64,000 bases of DNA, taken from the NCBI GenBank assembly GCA_032718475.1, contig JAUCBJ010009125.1, positions 1 to 64,000 of the forward strand, written 5' to 3'. The stretch comes from Nemertoderma westbladi (lineage: Eukaryota > Xenacoelomorpha > Nemertodermatida > Nemertodermatidae). Shown one piece after another: positions 60,701 through 62,435 of the stretch; position 1 is the stretch's first letter; each line of letters starts with the position of its first letter. Below the pieces are notes generated by a model. It was not told where the DNA came from. It saw only the letters and a program-made list of their open reading frames with translations, and ran no database searches. The translations under genes were made by a program, and so were the position numbers.

Positions 60701-62435
60701 TTTGAAAAAATTCCCTGACTGCCTGCTAGCAGGTTCACAGCATTTTTATAAAATATAGAGTATATTATTTTATTGACCGCTTTATTATATTCCAAACAAA
60801 GTTAAGCGATTCGAGTGCGCCTATATATTTAGTGATGTGAGGAAATCGAATGGCGAGCGAATCGATCACAGAACATTTTACAGGTTTTCGCTTGTTTATA
60901 AAACTTGTCCTGTACATTCACTGACGTTTACCTGATTTGTCCATTTTTTACAAGAATTCCCTGACAAAAAATGAAATTCGCTGACTATTCCAGGTATTCC
61001 AGGTGAGTGGCAACCCTGATAATAGAAAGATAATTGATCAGATGACGCGAAAACTGCAATAGTTTGTAAATATAATTGCTAGATTTTATTAAGAATGGTT
61101 GTAAATATATTAGGTGTATAATTAATGGAGATTCAAAATCTTCAAGTTTTTCTCTATCAAAACAAAGTTCAATATATTTAGTTAGCGATATATTCAATAT
61201 ATTAAATGAAATGACTTGATGACTTACCCTCTAAGCCTTTGTCGCGGATGTCTGTAAATGCGAGTGACAATGTAGTTAGTGAGGTTGACTCCTTCAGACC
61301 TTGAGCTAAAATCTGGAAATAAATACGGTGAATTGGATAAACGGACCAGTTGATAAATGTAATAATTAATATTAATATAACCCAATAACCGATGCACTGA
61401 TTGGTGTGATTAGGAACTCAATATAAGGTACAAACAAACCTTCAAGTCTGTGTTTCTGAGAGACAATCCCTCGAGTTCTAGAACCTTTAAGGACGAATTA
61501 ATCAGCAAACAATCCCGGAGACTGGAGCAGAGATTCTCGGCAACTAATCGATCGCGAACGGAAGGACAACGGGGTTTCAGTTTAATCGATTTACTTCCTA
61601 TTAAAAATAATAATAAAGAGTCAGGAGTAATATAGTTCGGATGATACTAGGTGTGTGTGTACGGTAATCAGAATTCCGGCCGGAAGGGAATTACACCCCA
61701 AGTCTATCAACCTACATACATACATAGAACACATACATGGGGAAGGGGGGGGGGGGGGGGGGTGTTGGGATTGGTGACGGTTTTTCCCATTTAATCTACC
61801 TTTGGTTGTATCTCCTGGCTCGTAGTAACTACGCAACGCTATCACTCTCAATCCCCTGTTGACCTTCACGCAGTTGAGAAAAGGTGACCAGTCGTCCATT
61901 TTCAGTCGGTCTGAATTTAGATCGACCACACGTTCCTGTACAAATAGATAGTATGTAACTGGTAGCTATAAAAAAATTCTGGAATTAGGAAAGGTGCCGT
62001 TAAGTAAGTTTCACGTTTTCACGCACAATTTACGAAATTAACAAACATTCTACATATTATGGTCCTAAGATATGTCTACCCTGACTCTTCTTTCCTCTAA
62101 AAAAGCAAATAGTAAATTAAATTCTGAATTAGGTTCGGATTATCAAACTTATCAACGTAGCAGTTTGTTTTGCAGTCTGCAGATAATTTGCACATTATAT
62201 GCTACATTGGTCTCCAGTACACCTGGCTGTTACACCTGGCTGGCTACGACCGGCTGTTACACTCTTAATGGGTTGACACTTTCGATCTAGGATCCGTCAG
62301 ACCTACCTGGACGTGAGCTTTGACAGCAGGTACGGGAACTGAGTCCTGGAGAAGACACAAGTTGTCATAGTGAGAAGCGAAGTCGTATGCCCCTCTCTGT
62401 CGCTCCGCTACTGACTGGATGAGGCTTGTACCCAT
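511..62435 (-). CDS. CEP78: CEP78, centrosomal protein of 78 kDa (whole gene span, spliced)
   Basis: CEP78 is a leucine-rich-repeat protein of the mother centriole. In vertebrates it binds PLK4 and the EDD-DYRK2-DDB1-VprBP ubiquitin ligase and affects CP110 turnover and cilium assembly (known for the family). The exon order on the minus strand is 62307-62435, 61800-61935, 61440-61597, 61228-61312, 59956-60059, 12882-13055, 12218-12332, 9524-9680, 8802-8936, 7155-7383, 6866-7028, 6293-6416, then 906-1377 (stop form) or 924-1377 joined to 511-722 (extended form). The stop form is 2181 nt, 726 residues, close to human CEP78 (about 700). Residues 44-300 are LRR-like, and include the family signature SLRYRIPNLDEMGGLRRITL near residue 218. 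Residues 475-528 are coiled coil. Residues 540-583 hold the conserved block FAKFNTFLDLLRDAG followed by LGKLTSLVGLESTDFQ. All introns have GT-AG ends and matching phases. An in-frame TAG lies 21 nt upstream of the ATG. Intron 5 is about 46.9 kb and hosts a whole antisense gene. Confidence 0.95.
899..915 (-). terminator. Overlapping AATAAA poly(A) signals at the CEP78 read-through stop
   Basis: On the minus strand the last codons Asn-Lys-stop are themselves AATAAATAA, followed by further ATAAATA. This would serve the exon 13 read-through transcript; cleavage would leave almost no 3' UTR. Confidence 0.5.
906..1377 (-). CDS. CEP78: CEP78 exon 13 (read-through form with stop)
   Basis: Starts LGKLTSLVGLESTDFQIPGR, continuing the conserved [20 protein letters not shown] block. 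It is then low-complexity (Gly, Arg, Tyr, Asp), with DGFTRKMKEY matching human EGFIARMC. Read straight through, it ends in SLNK and TAA at 908-906. A perfect GTAAGT donor sits at 923-918, five codons before that stop, so in a spliced form this exon would end at 924 and join 511-722. The stop lies inside an AATAAATAAATAAATA string, so the unspliced form would have its own poly(A) signal. Confidence 0.88.
1450..1530. mobile_element. Fragment related to the CAGGGTTGCCA MITE
   Basis: TATATTTAGTGATGTGACG, followed by a GAATAGCGAGC-like stretch and TTTTCGCT, recurs with small changes at about 60820-60892 inside the complete element at 60656-61018. Confidence 0.5.
1966..2050. repeat. 23-25-bp short tandem repeat with GTACCGGTAC palindrome
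   Basis: About three and a half units of ACATGCATGGAAGTACCGG followed by TAC. GTACCGGTAC is a perfect 10-bp palindrome. Its TACCGGTAC core is also the core of the 42-bp satellite. Confidence 0.85.
2101..2329. mobile_element. MITE copy 1 (CTACTGACCGGACC termini)
   Basis: Left end CTACTGACTGACTGACCGG, with a small internal duplication; right end GGTCTGGTCAGTAG, its approximate reverse complement. The body includes AAAGGAGCAGGTTAGTAAGG and AACCAAAACAATAAACGAAA. It closely matches 5595-5855. No clear target duplication; no coding capacity. Confidence 0.8.
3036..3521 (+). pseudogene. Truncated NAD(P)-binding (NmrA-like, Rossmann) reading frame
   Basis: A 161-codon single-exon frame. Residues 9-15 are GGTGATG, the dinucleotide-binding GxxGxxG loop after a first beta strand (DLIV). 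Next come RGFKVRAIVRSPDSLP (strand 2), NILDVSN, and AVISCLGHRG. This fits the NAD(P)H-binding NmrA-like / atypical short-chain dehydrogenase group, usually 200-250 residues, so the C-terminal third is missing. The final codons (VLKHYLLIY) are made of sequence like the adjacent 21-bp repeat. It lies antisense in CEP78 intron 12. GC is higher than the flanks. It could be a broken retrocopy, or a first exon whose partners I could not find. Substrate unknown. Confidence 0.65.
3499..4750. repeat. 21-bp AT-rich tandem repeat array
   Basis: About 50 regular units (about 3660-4750) of AACACAATATTTATTCGTTT plus one T, preceded by degenerate units from 3499. Two unit types alternate (CAATATT and CAGTATT). 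Three units at 4495, 4684 and 4727 carry GTGTATCCG. Because 21 is a multiple of 3 the array is open in one frame on each strand (minus-strand peptide INIVLKR repeated), which is an artefact of the period. Confidence 0.97.
5595..5855. mobile_element. MITE copy 2 (CTACTGACCGGACC termini)
   Basis: Left end CTACTGACCGGACC with two further TGACCGGACCC / GGCCGGACCC subterminal copies; right end GGTCCGGCCAGTAG. The body matches copy 1 at 2101-2329 over nearly all its length, including AAAGGAGCAGGTTAGTAAGG. Confidence 0.85.
6293..6416 (-). CDS. CEP78: CEP78 exon 12
   Basis: Codes about residues 529-570: DDRVLKQIETTFAKFNTFLD, then LLRDAG, aligned to [20 protein letters not shown], then KDAG, in human. 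Acceptor TTTTCAG at 6417 was chosen over an AG 9 nt downstream because only it keeps frame with exon 11. Donor GCAGG|GTAAGT, phase 2. Confidence 0.93.
6538..6655. mobile_element. Foldback-family fragment (GGGGCGAGCCACGA ... TGCTGCGCGAA)
   Basis: Starts GTGGGGCGAGCCACGAGG and ends CTCGTGCTGCGCGAAAACC followed by CCAC. The outer parts are inverted relative to each other, as in the elements at 48201-48533 and 49768-50519. Non-coding, in CEP78 intron 11. Confidence 0.6.
6866..7028 (-). CDS. CEP78: CEP78 exon 11 (coiled coil)
   Basis: Codes residues 475-528: LGELRDRLSREREARQRSDS, then RVVDLEIENSRLRRLLRQRG, a clear heptad pattern matching the CEP78 C-terminal coiled coil (human [20 protein letters not shown]). 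Acceptor GTTGCAG; donor GGAG|GTTAGC, phase 1. Confidence 0.92.
7155..7383 (-). CDS. CEP78: CEP78 exon 10
   Basis: Codes about residues 398-474, rich in Arg and Glu, with TVTVSAESGDNDN near the middle where human has VTVTVESPSSSEVEE, and ending in a helical basic segment. Acceptor TTTACAG; donor TGGCGG|GTCAGT, phase 0. GC content is clearly higher than in the flanking introns. Confidence 0.88.
7384..8801 (-). other. CEP78 intron 9
   Basis: No coding signal. A block at about 7780-8220 is richer in GC and G/C-tract motifs than its flanks and may be an old mobile element, but I see no termini. At 8488-8545 there is a copy of the GGAGCAGGTTACAG ... AACCAAAACAATAAACGA module. Confidence 0.6.
8488..8545. 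mobile_element. Solo GGAGCAGGTTACAG ... AACCAAAACAATAAACGA module
   Basis: The same module forms the left body of the MITEs at 2101 and 5595. Diverged or partial copies are at about 9220-9285, 11485-11530, 12608-12660 and 57615-57700. Confidence 0.65.
8802..8936 (-). CDS. CEP78: CEP78 exon 9
   Basis: Codes about residues 353-398, a low-complexity linker ending in GADGFVPWRTGA. This matches the conserved GVSGFLPWRTAE motif that follows the basic linker in human CEP78. Acceptor TGACTCAG; donor CCAG|GTTTGT, phase 2. The frame stays open for about 45 codons past the donor, but the donor gives the phase exon 10 needs. Confidence 0.87.
9061..9080. repeat. Poly-C tract, 20 bp
   Basis: Twenty uninterrupted C on the plus strand in CEP78 intron 8, about 125 nt upstream of the exon 9 acceptor in the gene's sense. 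Confidence 0.95.
9451..9471. repeat. Poly-G tract, 21 bp
   Basis: Twenty-one G on the plus strand, 52 nt downstream of the CEP78 exon 8 donor (a C run in CEP78 pre-mRNA). Confidence 0.95.
9524..9680 (-). CDS. CEP78: CEP78 exon 8
   Basis: Codes about residues 301-353. DREALRTLMERCLLNGGG and YSWQKVRS align with the post-LRR segment of CEP78 (DHSMMKAVIKKVLQNGR, EYQWITS). Acceptor TTCCGCAG; donor AATAC|GTGAGT, phase 2. A run of 21 G (C in the gene's sense) begins 52 nt past the donor. Confidence 0.9.
9681..12217 (-). other. CEP78 intron 7, no gene seen
   Basis: A 2.5-kb AT-rich intron. I find no exon-like stretch on either strand. Only a diverged copy of the GGAGCAGGTT module (about 11485) and short GTCTGTCTGTCC-type simple sequence near 11718-11745 stand out. 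Confidence 0.7.
12218..12332 (-). CDS. CEP78: CEP78 exon 7
   Basis: Codes about residues 263-301: ALDMQRCGVTTAGANELINV, then LQVNKTLVVLDLRRNPLI. This is the last leucine-rich repeats, equivalent to [20 protein letters not shown] in human. Acceptor TGTACAG; donor ATAG|GTTAGT, phase 1. Confidence 0.95.
12882..13055 (-). CDS. CEP78: CEP78 exon 6
   Basis: Codes residues 205-262 and is the most conserved piece: RHSEAWRNSLRYRIPNLDEM, then GGLRRITLNGNPTVGD, against [20 protein letters not shown], then AGLRRITLNCN, in human. Acceptor TTTGCAG; donor AAG|GTGAGT; phase 0 on both sides. It lies about 850 bp upstream of the RUFY start on the opposite strand. Confidence 0.96.
13056..13906. other. Start of CEP78 intron 5 and presumed RUFY 5' region
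   Basis: 850 bp between CEP78 exon 6 and the RUFY start codon. An in-frame TGA at 13883-13885 precedes the RUFY ATG. The RUFY promoter and 5' UTR should lie here, but I cannot identify a TATA box or initiator with confidence. A short ACC repeat is at about 13577-13590. Confidence 0.6.
13907..14084 (+). CDS. RUFY3: RUFY exon 1 (start exon)
   Basis: Codes residues 1-59 plus one base. YLCNFRVSVDGDWLCLRELD is nearly identical to the RUFY3 N-terminal segment. The ATG at 13907 is first in frame after TGA at 13883; a second ATG follows immediately. Donor TCAG|GTTAGT, phase 1. The 42-bp array begins about 28 nt beyond the donor. Confidence 0.9.
13907..58955 (+). CDS. RUFY3: RUFY-family protein (RUFY3-like): RUN domain plus coiled coil, no FYVE (whole gene span, spliced)
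   Basis: RUFY3 binds ARL8 on lysosomes and JIP4-dynein, and its short form (Singar1) acts in neuronal polarity (known for vertebrates). Exons: 13907-14084, 47854-48102, 49125-49293, 51990-52117, 55386-55531, 56383-56612, 57878-58073, 58707-58955; 1545 nt, 514 residues, all phases matching. Residues 22-43 (TMYLCNFRVSVDGDWLCLRE, then LDD) match the RUFY3 N-terminus (TIYLCKFRVSMDGEWLCLRE). The RUN domain spans about residues 104-285 (HGLQVRKSW; VWLRLALMKK; GLLVGLHIIDCDLCL; GTIDFALYLKD). LLDQNNYLQEVNERL (about 314-328) is the family's ILDQKNYVEELNRHL. The coiled coil runs to about residue 500. It stops before the FYVE zinc finger, like short RUFY3 (469 residues). The gene lies entirely inside CEP78 intron 5, antisense. 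Invertebrates may have one ancestor of RUFY1-3, so the symbol is approximate. Confidence 0.93.
19960..20059. other. Assembly gap (100 N)
   Basis: Exactly 100 N inside the satellite, the usual placeholder for a gap of unknown size. The true array is therefore longer or shorter than shown. Confidence 0.99.
21385..28449. repeat. Higher-order repeat copy 1 (7,065 bp)
   Basis: Its string of variant monomers and frame-breaking 41/50-bp units recurs 7,065 bp later. 7,065 is 168 x 42 plus 9, the excess coming from length variants. Marker variants are TTACCAGTAATAAT at about 21685 and AATAGAATATCG at about 22618. Confidence 0.9.
28450..35514. repeat. Higher-order repeat copy 2 (7,065 bp)
   Basis: Matches copy 1 monomer by monomer as far as I compared it; all its long open frames have identical translations at the 7,065-bp offset. 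It carries the same marker variants (about 28750 and 29683). Confidence 0.9.
35515..42537. repeat. Higher-order repeat copy 3 (7,023 bp, rearranged)
   Basis: Follows copies 1 and 2 up to about 38900. An internal block then repeats 2,701 bp later (36227-37639 recurs at 38928-40340) in place of the expected segment, before it rejoins the end module. Total length is one monomer (42 bp) shorter. Confidence 0.8.
41176..41451. repeat. 134-bp sub-repeat (42+42+50), block 1
   Basis: The TTAGATTG-bearing 50-bp monomer recurs at 41176, 41310 and 41444, that is every 134 bp, with two plain monomers between. The same arrangement recurs at 45499, 45633 and 45767. Confidence 0.9.
42538..46590. repeat. Higher-order repeat copy 4 (partial, diverged)
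   Basis: Same order as the left part of copies 1-3, but it lacks their private variants (TTACCGGTAATAAT at about 42842; AATAGTATATCG at about 43770). It then passes into units with TTAGATTG insertions and ends in degenerate monomers. Confidence 0.8.
46890..47213. mobile_element. Foldback element, about 123-bp arms
   Basis: The left arm (46890-47013) contains TTGCTTCCGCTGCGGGCC; the right arm (about 47091-47213) contains GGCCCGCAGCGGAAGCAA, and the arms pair over nearly their whole length around a loop of about 75 bp. Both arms end in the self-complementary GTTCTAGAAC. Non-coding. Confidence 0.88.
47232..47279 (+). repeat. Orphan 42-bp satellite monomer
   Basis: AGTAGTATATCGCCTACAAT, then GTATGTGTTTGTTACTGGTA, is one full monomer of the big array in the same orientation, about 640 bp beyond its end and directly after the foldback element. 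Confidence 0.93.
47310..47560 (+). mobile_element. SINE copy A with expanded G tract
   Basis: Contains GATCCCGGGTCGGTACGAAT (remnant of the B-box region), CTAAATGAGTAGCAG and TCTGGGGAGTATAGTTCTG, homologous to the complete SINE at 52362-52620. Where the other copies have six G, this copy has 20 G followed by more G-rich sequence. Confidence 0.75.
47434..47453. repeat. Poly-G tract, 20 bp (plus G-rich tail)
   Basis: Twenty G inside SINE copy A, followed by TGGGGGGAGGGGGGTGGGG. Confidence 0.95.
47854..48102 (+). CDS. RUFY3: RUFY exon 2
   Basis: Codes residues 60-142: a Ser/Pro-rich linker, then AIERANLVNICNLTVKHVVE, the start of the RUN domain (ERANLLNMAKLSIKGLIE in RUFY2), ending RQLFT. Acceptor CTTCTACAG; donor CAG|GTTAGT, phase 1. 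A run of 20 G starts 16 nt past the donor. Confidence 0.95.
48119..48138. repeat. Poly-G tract, 20 bp
   Basis: Begins 16 nt downstream of the RUFY exon 2 donor, G-rich in the sense strand. Confidence 0.95.
48201..48533. mobile_element. Foldback element in RUFY intron 2
   Basis: Left AGCACGAAGTGAGCAAAGCC and CATTAACGAGTTGTCTGTCG; right GACAGACAACTCGTTAATGG and GGCTTTGCTCACTTCGTGGC, reverse complements separated by about 150 bp. It shares terminal motifs with 49768-50519. Confidence 0.8.
48905..49080 (+). mobile_element. SINE copy B (5' truncated)
   Basis: GCTAAATGAGTACTGAAG, CTCTGGGGAGAATAGTTCTG and GGGGGACCGCACTGGAAATA match the body of the SINE at 52362. It lacks the tRNA-like head and ends just before RUFY exon 3. 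Confidence 0.75.
49125..49293 (+). CDS. RUFY3: RUFY exon 3
   Basis: Codes about residues 143-199 of the RUN domain: VLETVLQHGLQVRKSWLPGN, matching [20 protein letters not shown], and DIPHVKTLLGR at the end. The acceptor GATGTTTTAG was chosen because it gives the phase and the Val needed after LFT. Donor GGGAG|GTAAAA, phase 2. Confidence 0.93.
49768..50519. mobile_element. Large foldback element, about 330-bp arms
   Basis: The left arm starts TTAAAGCAAATCTCTTGAAC; the right arm ends GTTCAAGTGATTTGCTTTAA. Arms pair through ATTAATTAACTGC-type blocks, CTTCTCGAAGGCCACGCG / TGTGGCCTTCGAGAAG, and GACAGA-rich inner ends. The centre (about 50120-50160) contains GGGGCGAGCCACGAAGTGAG. No protein. It fills much of RUFY intron 3. 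Confidence 0.85.
51127..51142. repeat. Poly-G tract, 16 bp in a 45-bp G-rich stretch
   Basis: Lies within G-rich sequence from about 51118 to 51160, in RUFY intron 3. It is a candidate G-quadruplex by base content. Confidence 0.9.
51300..51375. mobile_element. Fragment with TGCTGCGCGAAGGCCCCACG ... TCGCTCGCCCCAC
   Basis: The same inverted motif pair as in the foldback family (GTGGGGC... and ...TTCGCGCAGCA). Short related scraps also occur at about 5187, 49347, 55609 and 63107. Confidence 0.55.
51685..51708. repeat. (GA)n microsatellite
   Basis: Twelve alternating A/G dinucleotides followed by CAGACAGA. Confidence 0.95.
51741..51890. repeat. 78-bp direct tandem duplication
   Basis: ACCACTAGCCATATGTAGTA begins at 51741 and again at 51819. 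The copies differ only by one A in TATAAAATAC versus TATAAATAC and a few bases at the ends, so the duplication is recent. In RUFY intron 3, about 100 bp before exon 4. Confidence 0.92.
51990..52117 (+). CDS. RUFY3: RUFY exon 4
   Basis: Codes about residues 199-241: CRVWLRLALMKKTLSSLLRV, then LYNEWAVLLHEEG, the RUN core ([31 protein letters not shown] in RUFY2). Acceptor ACCAACAG; donor GAAG|GTATGC, phase 1. Confidence 0.95.
52362..52620 (+). mobile_element. tRNA-derived SINE (complete copy)
   Basis: The head contains GGCGTAGTGGTGAAATC (A-box-like) and GTGGGTTCGATCCCCGCG (B-box, GGTTCGATCCC), typical of tRNA-derived SINEs. The body contains GCTGGGGAGTATAGTTCTGG and GGGGACCGCACTGGAAATAA, shared with copies A and B. 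All three sit in RUFY introns on the plus strand. Confidence 0.82.
52834..55265. repeat. 29-bp tandem repeat array in RUFY intron 4
   Basis: About 83 units built on CACCTTGTTACCCGTTATTC followed by AGTGTAGGG. Common variants are ACCAGTCATTC, CAATGTACGG, GTGTATGA and GGGAACC. Groups of variants recur as blocks (for example 54160-54310 and 54410-54560), so it too has local higher-order structure. It ends 120 bp before the exon 5 acceptor. Confidence 0.97.
55386..55531 (+). CDS. RUFY3: RUFY exon 5
   Basis: Codes about residues 242-290: ISGLLVGLHIIDCDLCLDDP and GTIDFALYLKDAN, the end of the RUN domain ([31 protein letters not shown]). Acceptor CCTTCGCAG, about 120 bp after the 29-bp array; donor CAG|GTTAGT, phase 0. 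Confidence 0.95.
55532..56382 (+). other. RUFY intron 5
   Basis: Contains a foldback-family scrap near 55609 and a small inverted-terminus element at about 56008-56140. No coding signal. Confidence 0.75.
56008..56140. mobile_element. Small element with GTCCAGTAGA / TCTACTGGAC ends and tRNA-like core
   Basis: The termini are inverted (GTTTTTGTCCAGTAGA and TCTACTGGACCAAAAT). The core has GGGTTCGAACCCG, a B-box-like motif. About 130 bp, in RUFY intron 5. Confidence 0.6.
56383..56612 (+). CDS. RUFY3: RUFY exon 6 (coiled coil start)
   Basis: Codes residues 291-366: a short polar linker, then NELLDQNNYLQEVNERLRKK and a long heptad stretch ending NNEVISLQIDNTR (family: ILDQKNYVEELNRHL ... NRIITLQEE). 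Acceptor TTAAGCAG; donor AAG|GTAAGT, phase 2. Confidence 0.95.
56613..57877 (+). other. RUFY intron 6
   Basis: 1.27 kb, AT-rich. Holds CAAGTACCGGTACCGGTAC at 57356-57374 and a diverged GGAGCAGGTT...AATAAACGA module at about 57615-57700. No coding signal. Confidence 0.75.
57878..58073 (+). CDS. RUFY3: RUFY exon 7 (coiled coil)
   Basis: Codes about residues 367-432, including EIEKEAYQRSKSGLDELYIN (RUFY: ELQTYKHSRQGLDEMYNEAR) and KQLDESNSQC. The acceptor CTACATTAG was preferred over an AG 7 nt downstream because only it carries phase 2 into the GLDE frame. Donor CAG|GTTAAA, phase 0. Confidence 0.9.
58074..58706 (+). other. RUFY intron 7, nothing seen
   Basis: 633 bp of AT-rich sequence without an exon, repeat array or recognisable element. 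Confidence 0.7.
58707..58955 (+). CDS. RUFY3: RUFY exon 8 (last exon seen)
   Basis: Codes residues 433-514: KEMESAINTMEDELRERGDT, VKSLRRQMDDLKAINVGMYN and KLQESERRLKEKSYKVDQLQ, matching the RUFY coiled coil ([38 protein letters not shown]). It ends CDRTNPGGR and TGA. Acceptor TTTTGTAG, phase 0. A weak possible donor GGCG|GTAGAT lies just before the stop; if used, the frame could continue to exons outside the window. Confidence 0.9.
   Translation, partial: KTLRKEMESAINTMEDELRERGDTVKSLRRQMDDLKAINVGMYNKLQESERRLKEKSYKVDQLQNANRAEWKTCDRTNPGGR
59087..59103 (+). terminator. RUFY poly(A) signals
   Basis: Three overlapping AATAAA hexamers about 130-150 nt after the RUFY stop, followed by a GTGTTT-containing stretch that could serve as the downstream element. 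Cleavage here would end RUFY about 0.85 kb before CEP78 exon 5 on the other strand. Confidence 0.7.
59262..59286. repeat. (TTA)n microsatellite
   Basis: Eight perfect TTA units. Confidence 0.95.
59956..60059 (-). CDS. CEP78: CEP78 exon 5, last exon before the 46.9-kb intron
   Basis: Codes about residues 170-204: WGIKNTMCISWLDLTCSGIS, then SKGAFILSKIIQ. This aligns with the human stretch [20 protein letters not shown]. Acceptor TTTTACAG; donor CAG|GTTAGA; phase 1 in, phase 0 out, exactly bridging exons 4 and 6. It was found by homology because it is only 104 nt. RUFY's polyadenylation signals lie about 850 bp away on the other strand. Confidence 0.9.
60180..60535. mobile_element. Inverted pair of tRNA-like sequences
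   Basis: The right arm has GGTAGCTCAGTTGTCATAGA (A-box-like), AACCGGAAGTTTGAAACCTA and GGTACCGGGTTCGAGCACC (B-box-like). The left arm (60180-60335) is its reverse complement at roughly 80% identity. Arms of about 150 bp, loop about 50 bp. Either two SINEs inserted head to head, or an element with tRNA-derived terminal repeats. Lies in CEP78 intron 4. Confidence 0.8.
60656..61018. mobile_element. MITE, 363 bp, CAGGGTTGCCA termini, ATAAT target duplication
   Basis: Left CAGGGTTGCCA; right TGGCAACCCTG, exact reverse complement. Flanked on both sides by ATAAT (60651-60655 and 61019-61023). The interior repeats TCCCTGACT / TTCCCTGAC motifs and encodes nothing. The ends suggest non-autonomous mobilisation by a DNA transposase; the superfamily is uncertain. 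Confidence 0.85.
61228..61312 (-). CDS. CEP78: CEP78 exon 4
   Basis: Codes about residues 142-170: ILAQGLKESTSLTTLSLAF, then DIRDKGLE, a leucine-rich repeat aligned to [20 protein letters not shown] in human. Acceptor TTTCCAG; donor GAGG|GTAAGT, phase 1. Confidence 0.93.
61440..61597 (-). CDS. CEP78: CEP78 exon 3
   Basis: Codes about residues 89-141. The segment LKVLELEGLSLRNTDLK corresponds to LKNLELNGLILRERDLT of human CEP78, a leucine-rich repeat. Acceptor TTAATAG; donor AAG|GTTTGT, phase 0. Confidence 0.92.
61745..61762. repeat. Poly-G tract, 18 bp
   Basis: Eighteen G on the plus strand (C in CEP78 sense), 37 nt downstream of the CEP78 exon 2 donor. Confidence 0.95.
61800..61935 (-). 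CDS. CEP78: CEP78 exon 2
   Basis: Codes about residues 44-89 with DLNSDRLKMDDWSPFLNCVK, matching the family's LDFNADRLRGVDWAPLL segment, the start of the repeat-containing domain. Acceptor TACAG at 61936; donor AAAG|GTAG, phase 1. A run of 18 G (C in the gene's sense) lies 37 nt past the donor. Confidence 0.93.
61936..62306 (-). other. CEP78 intron 1, nothing seen
   Basis: 371 bp with no element or alternative exon that I can support. Confidence 0.7.
62307..62435 (-). CDS. CEP78: CEP78 exon 1 (start exon)
   Basis: Codes residues 1-43, including AYDFASHYDNLCLLQDSVPV, which aligns with the CEP78 N-terminus (SHYEYLCALQNSVPLPAV in human). The ATG is at 62435-62433 and is the first in frame after a TAG 21 nt upstream. 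The donor is CAG|GTAGGT, phase 0. Confidence 0.93.
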
